Assembly: GCA_947579665.1 (NCBI GenBank)
Contig: OX388347.1
Coordinates: forward strand, 19,584,562 to 19,648,561
DNA length: 64,000 nucleotides
From: Sympetrum striolatum
Lineage: Eukaryota; Arthropoda; Insecta; Odonata; Libellulidae
Direction of reading: 5' to 3'
In this document: piece by piece, positions 48,801 through 60,512 of the stretch
Numbering within the stretch: position 1 is the stretch's first letter
Layout: every line of letters begins with the position of its first letter
The notes under the pieces: generated by a model
Told to the model about the DNA's origin: nothing
What the model saw: the letters and a program-made list of their open reading frames with translations, nothing else
Database searches by the model: none
Translations under genes and position numbers: made by a program

Positions 48801-50071
48801 TAATAAAGACTATGGCTGAGCTTGTAAGGGAGAAATTTGCAACGCGGCTGTTAATGATATAATGTTTAATTACTCTCCCAAAAGTCGTCTTGGTCAGCTA
48901 TTCGTACCTGCGTTGTCAACCAGTTCTTAATGAAACTGAATATCCCGAGTTGATAGCCAATAAATCACTTTGATTCAAATTTCTACCATCTCCAGTGATA
49001 AATACATGCAGACTATTGTAAATGATTACACCCCGCATCCAAATGAATTGTAGAGACCAAATCATGAAGGTGGGTAAATATTAGGCAAAAAATCACTCCG
49101 TATTTACAAATTTCTTGGCAGAATTTAAATCTCATCATAATAAAAACACCTCGCTGCACTCGGTTGATTTAAATATGTGCACCATTGTGCGTGTCAAATA
49201 TCTGAATCGCAGTCGCGTAATCATCAGCTTCACAGGAGCTGCTCAGAAAGCGCAACGCGATTAACCTTGCCGTTTGTCCGTGCGACGCATCGTAATTTAT
49301 TCTGTTCGCGAATCCAAGGACGGTTGTCTCGTTCTTTCAACTCTTGTTGCCCCTTATGCGGGTCGTGACCTCTTCACGATCACATTCTAGATAGTTCACT
49401 TCTTCCCCATGGTTGGGTTTCTCTTTCGTTCTCAGCTAAAAGCATTGGGGATATTCTTTCAAGCTTTTGGGAATTGCTGTAGTCATCATCGTTTAGTAGA
49501 AGTTCCGCCAAGCTTTGGCCTTCCTCTCTAATTTTCTTCATGCGGTTTTATCGTAAGCTATCGAACTCAAGTCTCGCTCTCGCATAATCTGCACTTCCTA
49601 ATTATTGTTGTCATTCCATCTAACTGTTGATCAGGGTTTCATGAAGTGGAAACCTAGTAGTCGATCACAATGTAAGGCTATAGAACAGCTTTTGTGATTT
49701 CTATATTGTACGTGGCAGTACTATAAGCCTTTTAAATAGTACTACCAGAAGATTTGCCCATGTTTTTCACAGCTCCTCCTTAGTTTTCCTGCATTAGATC
49801 TTTTTCCCAAAGATAATTTCCATAGGTATTTTCATCCACTCCTAAAATTTTCCTCTCCTTCTATTAACTTATACATCATGTATGTTTTTAATTAAAATCC
49901 TTGACAAGTTAGATGGAAGAACAGATTCATTTCTTACTATAGCTTCTTGTAGACATCATGAATTGATTGAGCTCCAGAAAGGATCAACGTATGATGTGCA
50001 ATTTGGAGAAACCTTGCTATTAACACCCATTGTTCCCTTCTATATTTATGATTATTTTTATTCGATGTTTT
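45821..50071. other. Non-coding stretch upstream of the exon, presumed intron
   Basis: Frames here (part of a 139-codon plus-strand frame overlapping the LINE; 47430-47663; 48285-48617; 49882-50169) show no domain. If the exon at 50100 belongs to a long-intron gene, this is most simply intron sequence. That is inference. Confidence 0.45.
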
Positions 50072-50099
50072 CTAACAACTGCTTCTTTTCCAATTGCAG
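50072..50099 (+). other. Branch point, polypyrimidine tract and 3' splice site
   Basis: A branch-point-like CTAAC (50072-50076) lies 23 nt before the acceptor. It is followed by the pyrimidine run TGCTTCTTTTCC and CAG ending at 50099. Spacing and order are those of a normal spliceosomal 3' splice site and set the start of the exon at 50100. Confidence 0.75.
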
Positions 50100-50453
50100 T
50101 GCTTGCTATCGGAAATCGAATCCCGCGGGAAGGCGGTCGCCTCCCTCAAGAACCATTGTGAATATTTAGTGTCTGCTTCGGAGAGCCAGGATCTGCCCCA
50201 GCAGCAGAGTCAGTCGGAAGGAGAGGAGGAGGAAGAGGTGGCTGAAGAAGCAGAACCCTCTGGAGCACAGCAATTAGTCGAAACATCTAAAGGAGGCGCT
50301 CTTGGGTCCTTGAAGGCCGCTAAATATCTTGAGAGTCGTTGGCACCACTTGTATCTGAGGGCCCTCGAGTGGCAGTTGCACATCGAGCAGCTACTTGCTG
50401 GAAAGGGTGGCCCCAAGTTCGAGAGAAGCTGCAACTCCGACGGTAACACCTTG
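50100..50453 (+). CDS. Internal exon of a spectrin-repeat protein (nesprin/Klarsicht-like candidate)
   Basis: The 354-bp exon (118 codons, phase 0 at both ends) is bounded by CAG at 50097-50099 and a strong donor TTG|GTGAGTA at 50454. Residues 2-24 (LLSEIESRGKAVASLKNHCE) fit the end of helix B of a spectrin repeat. Residues 71-100 (AAKYLESRWHHLYLRALEWQ and onward) fit helix C, with W81 at the usual conserved position. Between them, where most repeats have a short loop, lies an insert of about 45 residues that is Gln/Ser-rich and then acidic (EGEEEEEVAEEAEP, residues 40-53). Spectrin repeats form elongated scaffolds. The helix-C wording reminds me most of KASH-domain nuclear-envelope proteins (Msp300/nesprin, Klarsicht), but other spectrin-repeat giants remain possible. 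Neighbouring exons are not identified, so introns on both sides must be long. Confidence 0.8.
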
Positions 50454-50460
50454 GTGAGTA
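50454..50460 (+). other. 5' splice site
   Basis: GTGAGTA directly after codon TTG gives a near-consensus donor. A weaker GTAACA at 50443 inside the exon is a poorer match and would change the reading phase. Confidence 0.75.
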
Positions 50461-53400
50461 CTCGAATTACTGTTCGTTAGGCGTTTCGCGGTGACTAGAA
50501 TGTATGGGTCAATACTGTGTTTTTCTGGGAGCCGATTATTTCGCAAACTGTAACACAAGAATCTGATATATCTACCAAACTGCGAACATAATTATGGACA
50601 GTGCATACAAATTGTGGGAGTTTTTCTTTGAATTAATCATCCTACTACTCGATAAAACATGCGTGTTGCCTTAAACTGTTTCTGAAAACACTACAAGAGT
50701 GAACTTGTCGATGTAAGTGCACCTGTAAACAATATGCAGAAGAATAAAATGTAGCCGAGCTACAATTTACTATCTTAAACACACAAGTAATAACATAGAA
50801 GCAAATAAGTTATTACATTTTTTCATAAACGTGGTCTGGTTGTTATTGATCCTAATTAAGGTATTCATTGAGTGACGTCATGATCCTTTAGCTACAGGTT
50901 TAAATTGCAGACTTTTATCCCGCCTTTTATAGGAGGATACAATTTTCATTTAAGATCATTGAACTTAATTTCTCTTATAAATATATTTTTGGGTTGTTCA
51001 GCGAAATACGAATGCATATGTTCTATAAGTCAAAAGAAGTCTAAGGATATCGTTATCGAGGTCCTATTGTATTGTTTGGTACTAGCGATTACCTTACGGT
51101 TTTCTTTCTACGAAATAAAATGATTTTCGGGAAATTTGTAATTAATAGTTAAGAATGGAGTTTCTAGATGAATTGCTACGTAAAATTTCTTACAGTCATA
51201 AATTGTTCTTGTCCTCTTTTGAATAGTAAGGTGGTTTTATTACTTCGATTGATCTTTCGTCCTTCTATTGATTTCTAGACTGAAAAAGAAAAGTCATTCG
51301 TTCAATTTCAACTTCCAGAATATTAGCTATGCTTCTGCTTAGAATTGCGTTATGAATCATCATCATGATGTAATGGGAAGTGTAGGTGATGAGCCTCATG
51401 CATTCAACTTGATGTTTCCATGGCTCCCTCATCAATTGCTTTTATCTTCAAACTGACGTGGACACCTTATGGTCTCTTTCGTTATCTGTACGATGACTAT
51501 CGTTTCATTATTCCGATCGATCTCTCTCTTATCTTGCCCCTCTTATTTCTCCAGTATGTGCGTCAGCCTGCTTGGCGATCAGTGTACTTCGTTGGTGCGC
51601 TGACTTCGCGATCTAAATCAGGTCGCTCTTGTTATTGTTTGGAAAGTTTACCAAAAAAGACTGCGGTTGGGTTATGTATTTTTCGATCGATTCCCTTGTA
51701 CTTATCGTATCGTACTTCCCCTTGCTTAACCTCCAGAAAATATTCGCGGTAAAATAACTGTTATAGTGACATCATCCACAGTGACTACGTAGCGGATTGA
51801 TCGCGAAATTGAGGTCTGAAGCCAATATTTCCGAGTAAAACCGGTTGTTAAGCATTCGGTATCATCAATAGTGGAGTCCTCGACAGCTCGAACTTCGGGA
51901 AATTTTCGCGACCCTCAAAATGCGTTGAGAATAGTGCGCTGTCGATGTGAATTTCTCTGAAATAAGTCCGTGAACGAAGGCTGAATGTTGGAAGGAGATG
52001 GTGTTGGATTCCTCGCCCTCCTTCGCCGGTTGTCCGTCAATTTCAAAGCTTTTCTTTGTCGAGCTATCCTGAGGATTTTGGGATTCTTTCGCCACCTGAA
52101 GAGGAGGAGGCAGGTTAGTGGGTTATTCTTTACAATCTGCCGCTGCCGTTAAAAGAGACGGCTGCACTTTAGACTGCATTTAGCTCATTTGCGGGATGAT
52201 AGTTCATTTTTATTTTTTTATCGGTTCCTTAATATGAACTATACTATTACTAATGCGGCAAAAATGTATACGCTCAGCTACTGATACGATATTGACTTCG
52301 ATTGTATCGGGAAATATTTATACAGAAATCGAAAAAAATACTCGATGATTCGAGTCTGTTTATAGTGGAACTTTTCGGTTTCTCGTAACAATTATTTTCA
52401 TTCGATTTGATGGAAGAGCTCGTCTGACAATGTTAACGGTGTAATTACCTTCTTTGTACTCTGCTCTGAAACATCATTTTCTTATTTAAACCACGGAAAC
52501 TTATCAAATTATATTTAAAACAATTGACAGAATGTCATTTTCAAACGTCGGAACAATGACAATCTGTCTTTGATTGAATACTTTGTTTACCTTTCTCCTC
52601 CAAATATTGCGTAAGATGGTATCTGGCATCAGTAATGTTATATGGCTGTATTTTGCAGAAACAGACCAAGGATTCGCGAGTATTTTTTGATGTACGTGTT
52701 TGCTGGAATAAAACTTAACTGTTCCTTGAAAGGATTATCAATTTATGAGGTTGATATGGAAAAGTCTGAACGAAACTTTCTCGATAGAATTTTTGTCCAT
52801 ACGGTGCCACGGAAGTCTCTTGAGATAGGGTCGGTGTTAATCCTTTCCATTCGTCTACGCCCAAGAGCCTTCCGCTTTCTACCCCTGTCCTTCCAACCCT
52901 CTTACATCGCCCTCCTCCGTCAATTCCATCGGCACTTTCCAAATGATTGTCGCGTAATGGCGGTGTGAGGGAGGAGATATCCGAGCCTTTTTATGGCCAT
53001 TGTTCGTGGCTTATTCTGCTTGGGATTCCTATTCAAAGGTGGCGTTCGATTTCGTGTATTTCCTTCCCAATTCGTCCCTTCCTCTCTTTTCACATCCCTC
53101 GTAATTTTAGGCGTGGGAATTTCCTTGCACTCCCAACCCTAACTGCTTCTCGATTTTTCGATCCCTTGTATTCGAGTAGCGCTTTACCGATCCTCGGGGC
53201 TATCCTTCAGCGTGATTTTATTGGGAAGACAAAGTTAAAAATAGTTTTAAGCGTTTATGATATTCAATGGTTCAAAAAGAAAATTGCAGGAGGCATTGTG
53301 TCAAAGATAGGAAGGTGAAGGTTGTCGATGATGTTGAAAAGTAGGAGTCTGCTTGGAGTTACATTTTACTTTATGACTTCATTTGCATTTTTTCTTCTTT

Positions 53401-53589
53401 CTTTTTAGTGATATTCGCATACATTTTCTAACAACCTGCTGCTCTAGACAGAATTTAAAGACCGTTTTTTTTTACGTCAATGGCGTGATCAATAATAACC
53501 AAATTTAATTATGGAAAATAATAATAGTCATTCGTGTTCATTACTTGATGATGATTATGACCATTCTAACAATTAACTCATTTTTCAAC
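50461..53589. other. Non-coding stretch, presumed intron
   Basis: No supportable gene. The frames at 51420-51752, 51865-52095 (-), 52642-52968 and 52947-53318 have no domain and no paired splice sites. A GTTAGT donor-like phrase near 52115 lacks an open upstream frame of interest. Confidence 0.45.
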
Positions 53590-53640
53590 ACTAAACAACC
53601 ATGCCCTAAACAGGACTCGAACCCCTTCGAAAATAGCTGT
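53590..53640 (-). repeat. tRNA-like fragment with B-box, minus strand
   Basis: On the minus strand GGGGTTCGAGTCCTGTTTAG contains the B-box GGTTCGAGTCC. The T-stem is imperfect and no D-arm is visible. It is a likely tRNA-derived repeat remnant. Confidence 0.4.
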
Positions 53641-54821
53641 TTGACTTAGAATATAAGTTCCTTTCTTTGATAATTCTGTTAATTTTGCGTTTTATTTCTA
53701 GGAAGTGGAATTTAAGTTCAGTTGATTGTATGATTAAAGACTAATTGTAGCTTCATAGTCGGATGGTTTCAACAGAATATAATTGTCGAAGCATTTAATT
53801 TTATGAAATAAATATTTGACGGTTTTTTCACTAGTTTTCGTCACGTCACTCGCAGTTTTTTTAATCTCATTTCGAAACAAAACGTAGCGCACCTATTAAG
53901 CTTTCTAATTATGTAATTTTTCGCACGCAGTGGATTAATAGAATTTGTTCATTATGCAACGTTTCGCACGAAGTAGTTAAAATCGGAAACGGGATAAATG
54001 CATTGCGGTGGTGCAATTTAGTGGGAATGGGTGCGAGGGAGTTGCAGGATGTAAAAATACTAGCGGAAAGAGAAATAGACGCCTCGTGGGAGTGAAAGGG
54101 AGAGAAATGTGGTGCAGGAAAGGGGATACCTCGGATCCGCTGCGCTGGACAGTGGTGTTGCATTCTTCGCCGACCTCATCCTTCTTTCACGCCCAAGTTG
54201 ATGACCTCTTCAACGACCCTTCGCTAGGAGTCCGAATTGTTTGTTTAACAGTGAGTTTGTCTCGTGGGTTGTTTAAGCACAAGAAAACTTCTGGTATTGA
54301 CTTTATACGCTGCGGCTGCAGGACTTAAAATTGTTTCTCATCTCTTTCGTGTCTTGTTTATTTTTCTCCTTGTATTAATTCCTGTTTTTCATTTAAAAAT
54401 TATTTTATTACATCACTTGTAATTACGTAATTTCTAACCTCTTGGCGATTAATACATTTTTATTATTTCTCGGTATAAAATTGTATATTTACTTTTTTAA
54501 TGTAGTGGCTTATTTATTATCAGATTCAAAGAAGTTAGTTTGTTAGTTTTTTATAATTTTCAGGTGCTCCTGTCTCCTACGTATCTCCGCGAAAATACTA
54601 AGCTGTGAGAAAACTTTCGAAAGAGTACGAAAGATTTTTTTTTTTAGTAACTCATAACTAGCGCCCGAATCGTTTAACATTGTTGGAGTGTTGTATAATC
54701 TCCACAAAACGTTTACTACTGAATTGATATACTGCGACTATTTCTGATAATCCTTATATTATCACAGTAAAGGATTTTTTTAAATTAATCAATAAAATTG
54801 AAAATTTTTTATGAATTAAAA
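53641..54821. other. Non-coding stretch
   Basis: No supportable gene. Near 53482-53495 the 14-mer GGCGTGATCAATAA followed by ATGGAAAATA recurs, in the same order, at 62916 onward. This is a possible short dispersed repeat. Frames at 53909-54163 (-) and 54008-54328 overlap each other and show no domain. Confidence 0.4.
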
Positions 54822-54835
54822 TACATTCGTTTAAT

Positions 54836-54979
54836 ATAATTCAAAAACGTACTTCGTATTTTCCACAAGTTTATTTTAGAAACGACCGGTTTCGACCATG
54901 ACAATCATCTAACTTGTGGAAAGTACGTTTTGAATTATTTTTTATGGCGTTCCACAATATTAGCCCAGAACACCTTGAG
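54836..54979 (-). mobile_element. Short non-autonomous element with 14-bp target duplication and hammerhead-like core
   Basis: TACATTCGTTTAAT occurs exactly at 54822-54835 and 54980-54993, bracketing 144 bp, which is strong evidence of an insertion. Inside, arms 54838-54870 and 54912-54936 are complementary apart from a 7-8-nt bulge. On the minus strand the loop reads AGATGA, a short hairpin region, then GAAACCGGTCGTTTC. The 14-bp duplication suggests a retroelement and not a cut-and-paste transposon. The core is shared with 34791-34850. I cannot name the family; Penelope-like elements are one candidate. Confidence 0.7.
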
Positions 54980-55068
54980 TACATTCGTTTAATTTTCGTT
55001 AAATTCCCATCTCCTACGTACTATAACGATAAATGTATGATGTGAACACTGCTACTTTCGAAATAGTA

Positions 55069-55145
55069 CACTCCTGGCCAAAATTAACGCAGCACCAGCC
55101 GTAAGGATCGCTAAGGAGGTGCTGCGTTAATTTTGGCCAGGAGTT
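55069..55145. mobile_element. 77-bp Tc1/mariner-like MITE
   Basis: Arms 55070-55096 and 55118-55144 are perfect 27-bp inverted repeats with outer ends CACTCCTGGCCAAAATTAAC. TA dinucleotides lie immediately outside (55067-55068 and 55146-55147). TGGCCAAAA-containing termini and TA duplication fit Tc1-like elements. Only 21 nt separate the arms, so the element is almost nothing but its own ends. Confidence 0.8.
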
Positions 55146-55194
55146 TACATAGGATATTTTTGTCAAGTAGCTCCAAGCAAAGATACCGAAAGAA

Positions 55195-55262
55195 AATTCG
55201 GTGGTGTCGGGTTCTCTCTTCGCATGTGGGAGCTCCTGGTTCGAGTCACGGCATCGCAAGAT
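55195..55262 (+). repeat. tRNA-like (SINE) fragment
   Basis: GAGCTCCTGGTTCGAGTCAC carries a B-box (GGTTCGAGTC) about 40 nt after GGTGTCGGGTTC, which may be a decayed 5' half. The T-stem does not close well. A remnant of a tRNA-derived repeat is the likeliest reading. Confidence 0.4.
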
Positions 55263-58200
55263 ATCTACTTGTCAGTTTTCTTATGGGTTTTCCCCTACGC
55301 ATGCGCCTTATCGTGCAAAGACACCTTTTGATAAGTATTGTGTACTTTGTTTCCATGGTCGAGCTATCAGCCATCGATTGTACTCGCTTAATTTCCTAGA
55401 TGAATCAAATTATAGTGGTATAAATCTAGCTTCTAAATTTCGGATTTTTATGGTAATAATAATAACTTGATTATAATGAATTAACTTCTTCTAGATGTCG
55501 GGGCATATCTTTCATGCTGGTAAAGAGATCCTTCTACGTAGGTCTAGTGTTAAATGTTAAAGATTATCTTGACCAAAATATTTCTTTAAATTCGTATGAT
55601 CTGTTTCAGACACGTAATAAAGTTATTTCGACCTGTAGCTTAGAGTTCATACTAGAGATGCGATCTCTGTCGATGAAAAGTAAAGTTTCTCAATTACCTT
55701 TTCTTTTTTGTCTTGCGCTGTTCGGTCATTTTAGCGAAAGGTATAATTATATTCGTTTTCCGGTTGGGGTGGTAAATATAAGGGAGACATTATGGATATA
55801 TCTCTAATGCCTCCCATTCTTTCTATGCTCATCACCTGCTCCCTGGTGATTCTCTCCCACTGATCCGAAAAATTCTGTAAATATTTAATCGGGAGCTTAC
55901 CTTTTCCCTTTCGCTTACTGCCGTTGGAATAATTCTCATGGGAAATGTGTTGCTGCAATTCTCTAAGTCACGTGAATCTACGAGATTACCTTTTCCATTC
56001 ACTCTCTGGTTTCCCACTGGAAAGAGCGGAATTTATATGAGGTCTTTCCCTGGAATCACGGAACTTTGAAATTTAAATTTGAAAGCGAGTTTGTGTGTGT
56101 TTAGCGAGCGAATAGACCTCAGTTGGCTCGTAATCGATGCAATGTGTCGCTTGTTTCTGTTTTCCACACGTTGTGGTATGGTATTTAGCCGTTCTTGTTT
56201 GAGTTTCGTATATCTCTGTGATTAAAGCGTGAAAAATTGATGGATGAGGAGCTTCAGATTCAACCTGAAGGGCACACTCATTTCCCGCGTCATGTTCTTC
56301 CCAACCCAGATGTAATTATGGGTAATTGCTTGTTAGGTGCTTAATATCGTGTGTGGATGGTACTTGAAAATCGCTATCTTGTCATATTAGGGCTGTCCAT
56401 GTACAGGCAGAATGCGATTCGCTGATAGCTATTATCCTGTCCACTATTCTCTTTAAGATTTGGTGATTAAATTTCGCTTGTATCTTTAGATAACCTGTGT
56501 GTGTCTTATCAAGAACCTTATTTTATTGGTCTTGGTTATTCTTTCTTCGTATAAATTTGCCAATAGAGGATCTTGCTGATTTTTCCATGTATAATTTGAT
56601 GTATAATTAAAACATGCGTTTATGTATCTGTACAAAATGATGTGAAGAATTTATACCACAAAGTGCGTCATACTTGATGTGAATGCCCGTAATATTGTAT
56701 TTTTCTTAGTTAGGATTCCAAGTTAGTCCAGGTGCTTGATGTAATTTTTCTATGAGAAGCTTGGTGAAAAGGTTGTACAACCCTGCTATAGGCGATAACC
56801 TTTATATAATGTGGTTTATTGATATTGTATCGGCTCCTGGCCTAGAGAGAGATATTTTATCGTATGTTTCTAGTTTTCTGAATAGCCTATTCTCTCTTCA
56901 ACAACTTCTCTGTGGATCTTCAATCACTGATTTGTATTCTTCTCGGACTATTAATTCATGTGCCAATGTGCAATTAATGCAAAATTAACAATAACACGAA
57001 AGTGACAGACAATTTCAATGGTTAAAAATAATGAATAAGCTTAGAAAAGAAAACGATTAGCTTGGGATGTCCTTTAGCCTTGGATGGATCCGTGTAAATT
57101 GTGGAACGCTTCTAAATTTTAAATTTTCTGAGGATGCGTATTAGGAATCTCAACCGTTAGCTTCTCATTTAGTCAGCGACCTTTTGTGTTTCCGTATTAT
57201 AGAATTTTACCGTTGTCTTTGTTCTGCAATGTTATGGAATTATTTATATGAGTTTACCAGACAACATAGTTTCGTACTTTCAGGAACTGATCGGAAAGCA
57301 AAAAAAGGTAACGGTCTGAACTCTCCGGTTCACTTCCCATCTCCCCAGTGTTTGCCATCGATTGTCAAACTGATCTATGTTTCCTTCCTGTTAAGGGGAC
57401 GTTCACGTTATGACGAATGCATTTTAAATGGCTCTTCACTACAGCTTGTGTAGGCTCGTGGTTACCTACGGAATCAATTGCTCGGTGGTCACGTGTCACT
57501 TTTAGGGCACATACACTTATGCAGTAAGTAAGATGGAAAAGGTAAATAGAACCTAATTTACTAATATGAGAGGGAATATTTATTGTTCGGAGTATATTGA
57601 AAATAAATATATGTGCACCATATCATTGAGGTTAACTTGGGAAAATGGTTTTAAAGTTAACTTTAATCCTATTTAGCTGCGAGGAATGGAAATTAAGACG
57701 ATAATTTACGCACAGTTGTAGAACATCGATACTAAATTCAGTAGAAATGTAGGCAATTTCAATCTCCTGCTATGATCAGCGATAGAAATTTTTATTCAAT
57801 TTTTATTTTATTGCTATTTTCTTTACCTAATATATTTATTCATTGTATTAAATATGTTGAGTATTATCCTAAAATATTATCGAGTACTTTTAATTTCTAA
57901 ACTGTTTGGCTGTTCTCAAAAGTATTCTATTTCTCAAAATTTTACAAACCGAATTTGGCTTTTTACATTAACTCGCCAATTTGAGGCAACGGATGGATAT
58001 TACCTCAGTGATACTTAAACAATACGTCACATCACCCATGTAATCACTTAAATTTATCTTTTTACTTCTGCTTATAAGTATTTTTTTATGGATGCACTTA
58101 AAAACACAATGTTTCGCGATTTGACGGTTGAATTTTGAAGACTTCCGGTCGCTTGATGCTCTTTTTTGACCCCGTTTGTTCGTCTAATGGTTACTCTGCA

Positions 58201-58558
58201 AAAGGGGAGAGCTAATTTGTTGCGTTTGCTCGCTTTTCATGACGTGAGCGTGTAATTGGCCGTGGGGAACAACAATTGACCAAAGGGGTCGATATGCACA
58301 CCTGCCTCACACTCTGCCACGCGTGGCTCATTGTGTGCGAAGCGGAAGGCACTTCTTCCGGTCGGATTTGATCACGGGGGAGTCGGAACGGGGAATACAT
58401 GTTTGATTACATGGTGCCGTGTTTTCGTAGGGTGTCGCAGTAGCGAAAATGGCCATATATGGAAATGTTGAGGAATAAGTGTATGGTTCCTGTAAAGATT
58501 ATGGTACTGCGATGCGCAGTACGGATAGAAGAGAGCACTTGGAATGAACCCAGGGATA
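55263..58558. other. Non-coding stretch
   Basis: No supportable gene. Frames at 55514-55807, 56752-56988 and 57184-57453 have no domain. At 57282-57305 a 24-nt segment lies between a TTTCAG and a GTAACG, but this is too little to call a micro-exon. Confidence 0.45.
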
Positions 58559-58630
58559 AAAGTGAGGCTAGAATACCTGGCCAGAAAGCGGAACACCTGG
58601 GTTCGAGTCCCAGTTATGTCGCTGTTGTTC
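58559..58630 (+). repeat. tRNA-like (SINE) fragment with perfect T-arm
   Basis: CTGGG-TTCGAGT-CCCAG (58597-58613) is a perfect T-arm. The 5' half does not give a canonical acceptor or D-arm, so a functional tRNA is unlikely. The minus-strand peptide TGTRTQ from a long antisense frame (58372-58710) is simply the translation of this arm. Confidence 0.5.
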
Positions 58631-60512
58631 ACTTGTTTCTCCTTCAGTTTATTATATGAGGCGCACTCCTTTACGTTCAAAGTCTCTCCTCCTTTCCCTC
58701 TTCTATTCATTCGGAATTAGCACAGTGAGAGTTAATTTAGAAGGCAGAAAAAGGGAATGTAATATTTACCCTAATCATTCTATTGGTCATATCCTCCTAC
58801 TCTCTTTGACCTAACCAAGAAATGTATAGGGACCTGGTCCTAATGTTAGATAATTAAAAAAATCACCGATGCATCAATGTACATTAATTGTAGCTGTCAA
58901 AAAACGTATGTAGAAACTTATGAGATTATAGAAGCTACTGAAGAAGTTGAAGTTTGGAGAGCATAGTGTAAGAAAAGGAAAGATGAACTGTGAAGGAAAG
59001 TATACTGCTGCCCGGATATTATACCGCTGTAGGGTTGAAGATTAGAACATCAGAAATATTAGAGAATTCGGTATGGATTAGGATTAAAATAATGTATACC
59101 AATAAAAATAATAAATATTGCATCTTGGAACTTGATTTACTGGAATGGACTTAAGAGTTAGCCTACGTGATTGAACGTACTTGGTCTTGTCATCATTTTA
59201 ATTCAAACATTTCTGGGAAAAGCATATATGGAAACCAAATACCGTTTATTACCGAGAATTTGCAGATAAACGGGCAAAATACTTCGTATTAATTGGGTTA
59301 TGAATGAACTGGAATTTAGTGGTGTGTGTTACCGACACGGAAGGCGTGCGATTCTTGAGTACGGAACTTAGTGGTGAATGGATAAAGTATATATCTAAAT
59401 GACTAGCATGCGAGTGAATTTAATGGAGAGGAAGACAGGAAATGATGGTTTGAAATGGGTCACATCGCTTTAATTGGTGTATGAAATCCTGCATTAGCCT
59501 GGAGTCGAAGGGATATCTGAAGTATGTGAGGATGGGTAAGGACGAAGGAATGTTCATGAAAGATTGGCCCCTTAATTTTCTTACTTCTTAAAGGAAATTG
59601 CTTGATTGCTACGCATGTATGTTAGTTAACGGTGGAGATGTACTTTTGAGAGAATTATCCCCCAACTTAAATGGAATCAACCTACATTTGAGCGGTCACG
59701 CGTTTGATTTCCTGGCCCTTTAGTCTGTGTTTTCAAGGTACAGTTAACCGCCGAACAATTATTTTCACATTTTTCGGTCCGGGGTTACGGTCCTTATTTA
59801 TGTTTGATGGCTTCGGTTTGTGAGCGTTGAAGGCGTGGAGATGTAATCCAGAAGGAAGTATGGACTTGGCTTGAAAGGCGTGATCCTGCAATCGGAATTA
59901 ACGGAGATTGGAATACTTTGAGCACCCCGAAAACAAGTTTACTTAAATTACTTCTCCGTGAGTGTCCAAGCGTCTGCCAAGCGAATGAAGGGTAGACCAG
60001 TGTTCACTTTTTAACCAGTCTTTTTTCATTTTTTTTCTCCTTAATCTATGCATGGGTTCCCGCTTAGCTACATGGTAGAAAGACTAGACTGGTTCTCTTT
60101 AGTTTTTGTTATAATCTGTCTTGTCATTCCTTCGTAGGTTAGCGTAGTTGATTAATTAGGCTAATAAATTTTATGCTTCATATTTGTGTGGTTTATCATA
60201 CGATTCTTCTATCTCTCGCTGTTAATTTTCATTTTATTTCAATGGATGTGATTTAAAAATGATTTGGGGTGTTCAAATACACCAAAAACCAAACCTGTTC
60301 AATCTGGAAATAGTGATGCGTTTATCATCTATATTTCATTTAATTATATCTCCTAACAACCTAATTGATATTAATATCCTATTTTCTGCATGAAAGTTGT
60401 AAATATATTTCAAATTTTAAAGTCATTGCATAATTCAAAGTTATTCTATAACTTTATTCAGCAAATGTTATCATTCACTTAAATTTTAGTCTACTGTTTT
60501 AATTGCATTTTT
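58631..60512. other. Non-coding stretch
   Basis: AT-rich and partly purine-rich on the plus strand (58.9-59.9 kb). No open frame of note and no structure recognised. Confidence 0.5.

Noticed and set aside
57282..57305. 24-nt micro-exon between TTTCAG and GTAACG
   Set aside because: Such short matches are frequent by chance and the donor is weak; no supporting neighbour exon.
58372..58710. 112-codon minus-strand frame containing TGTRTQ
   Set aside because: TGTRTQ is the translation of a tRNA T-arm; the frame is antisense to a tRNA-like repeat.
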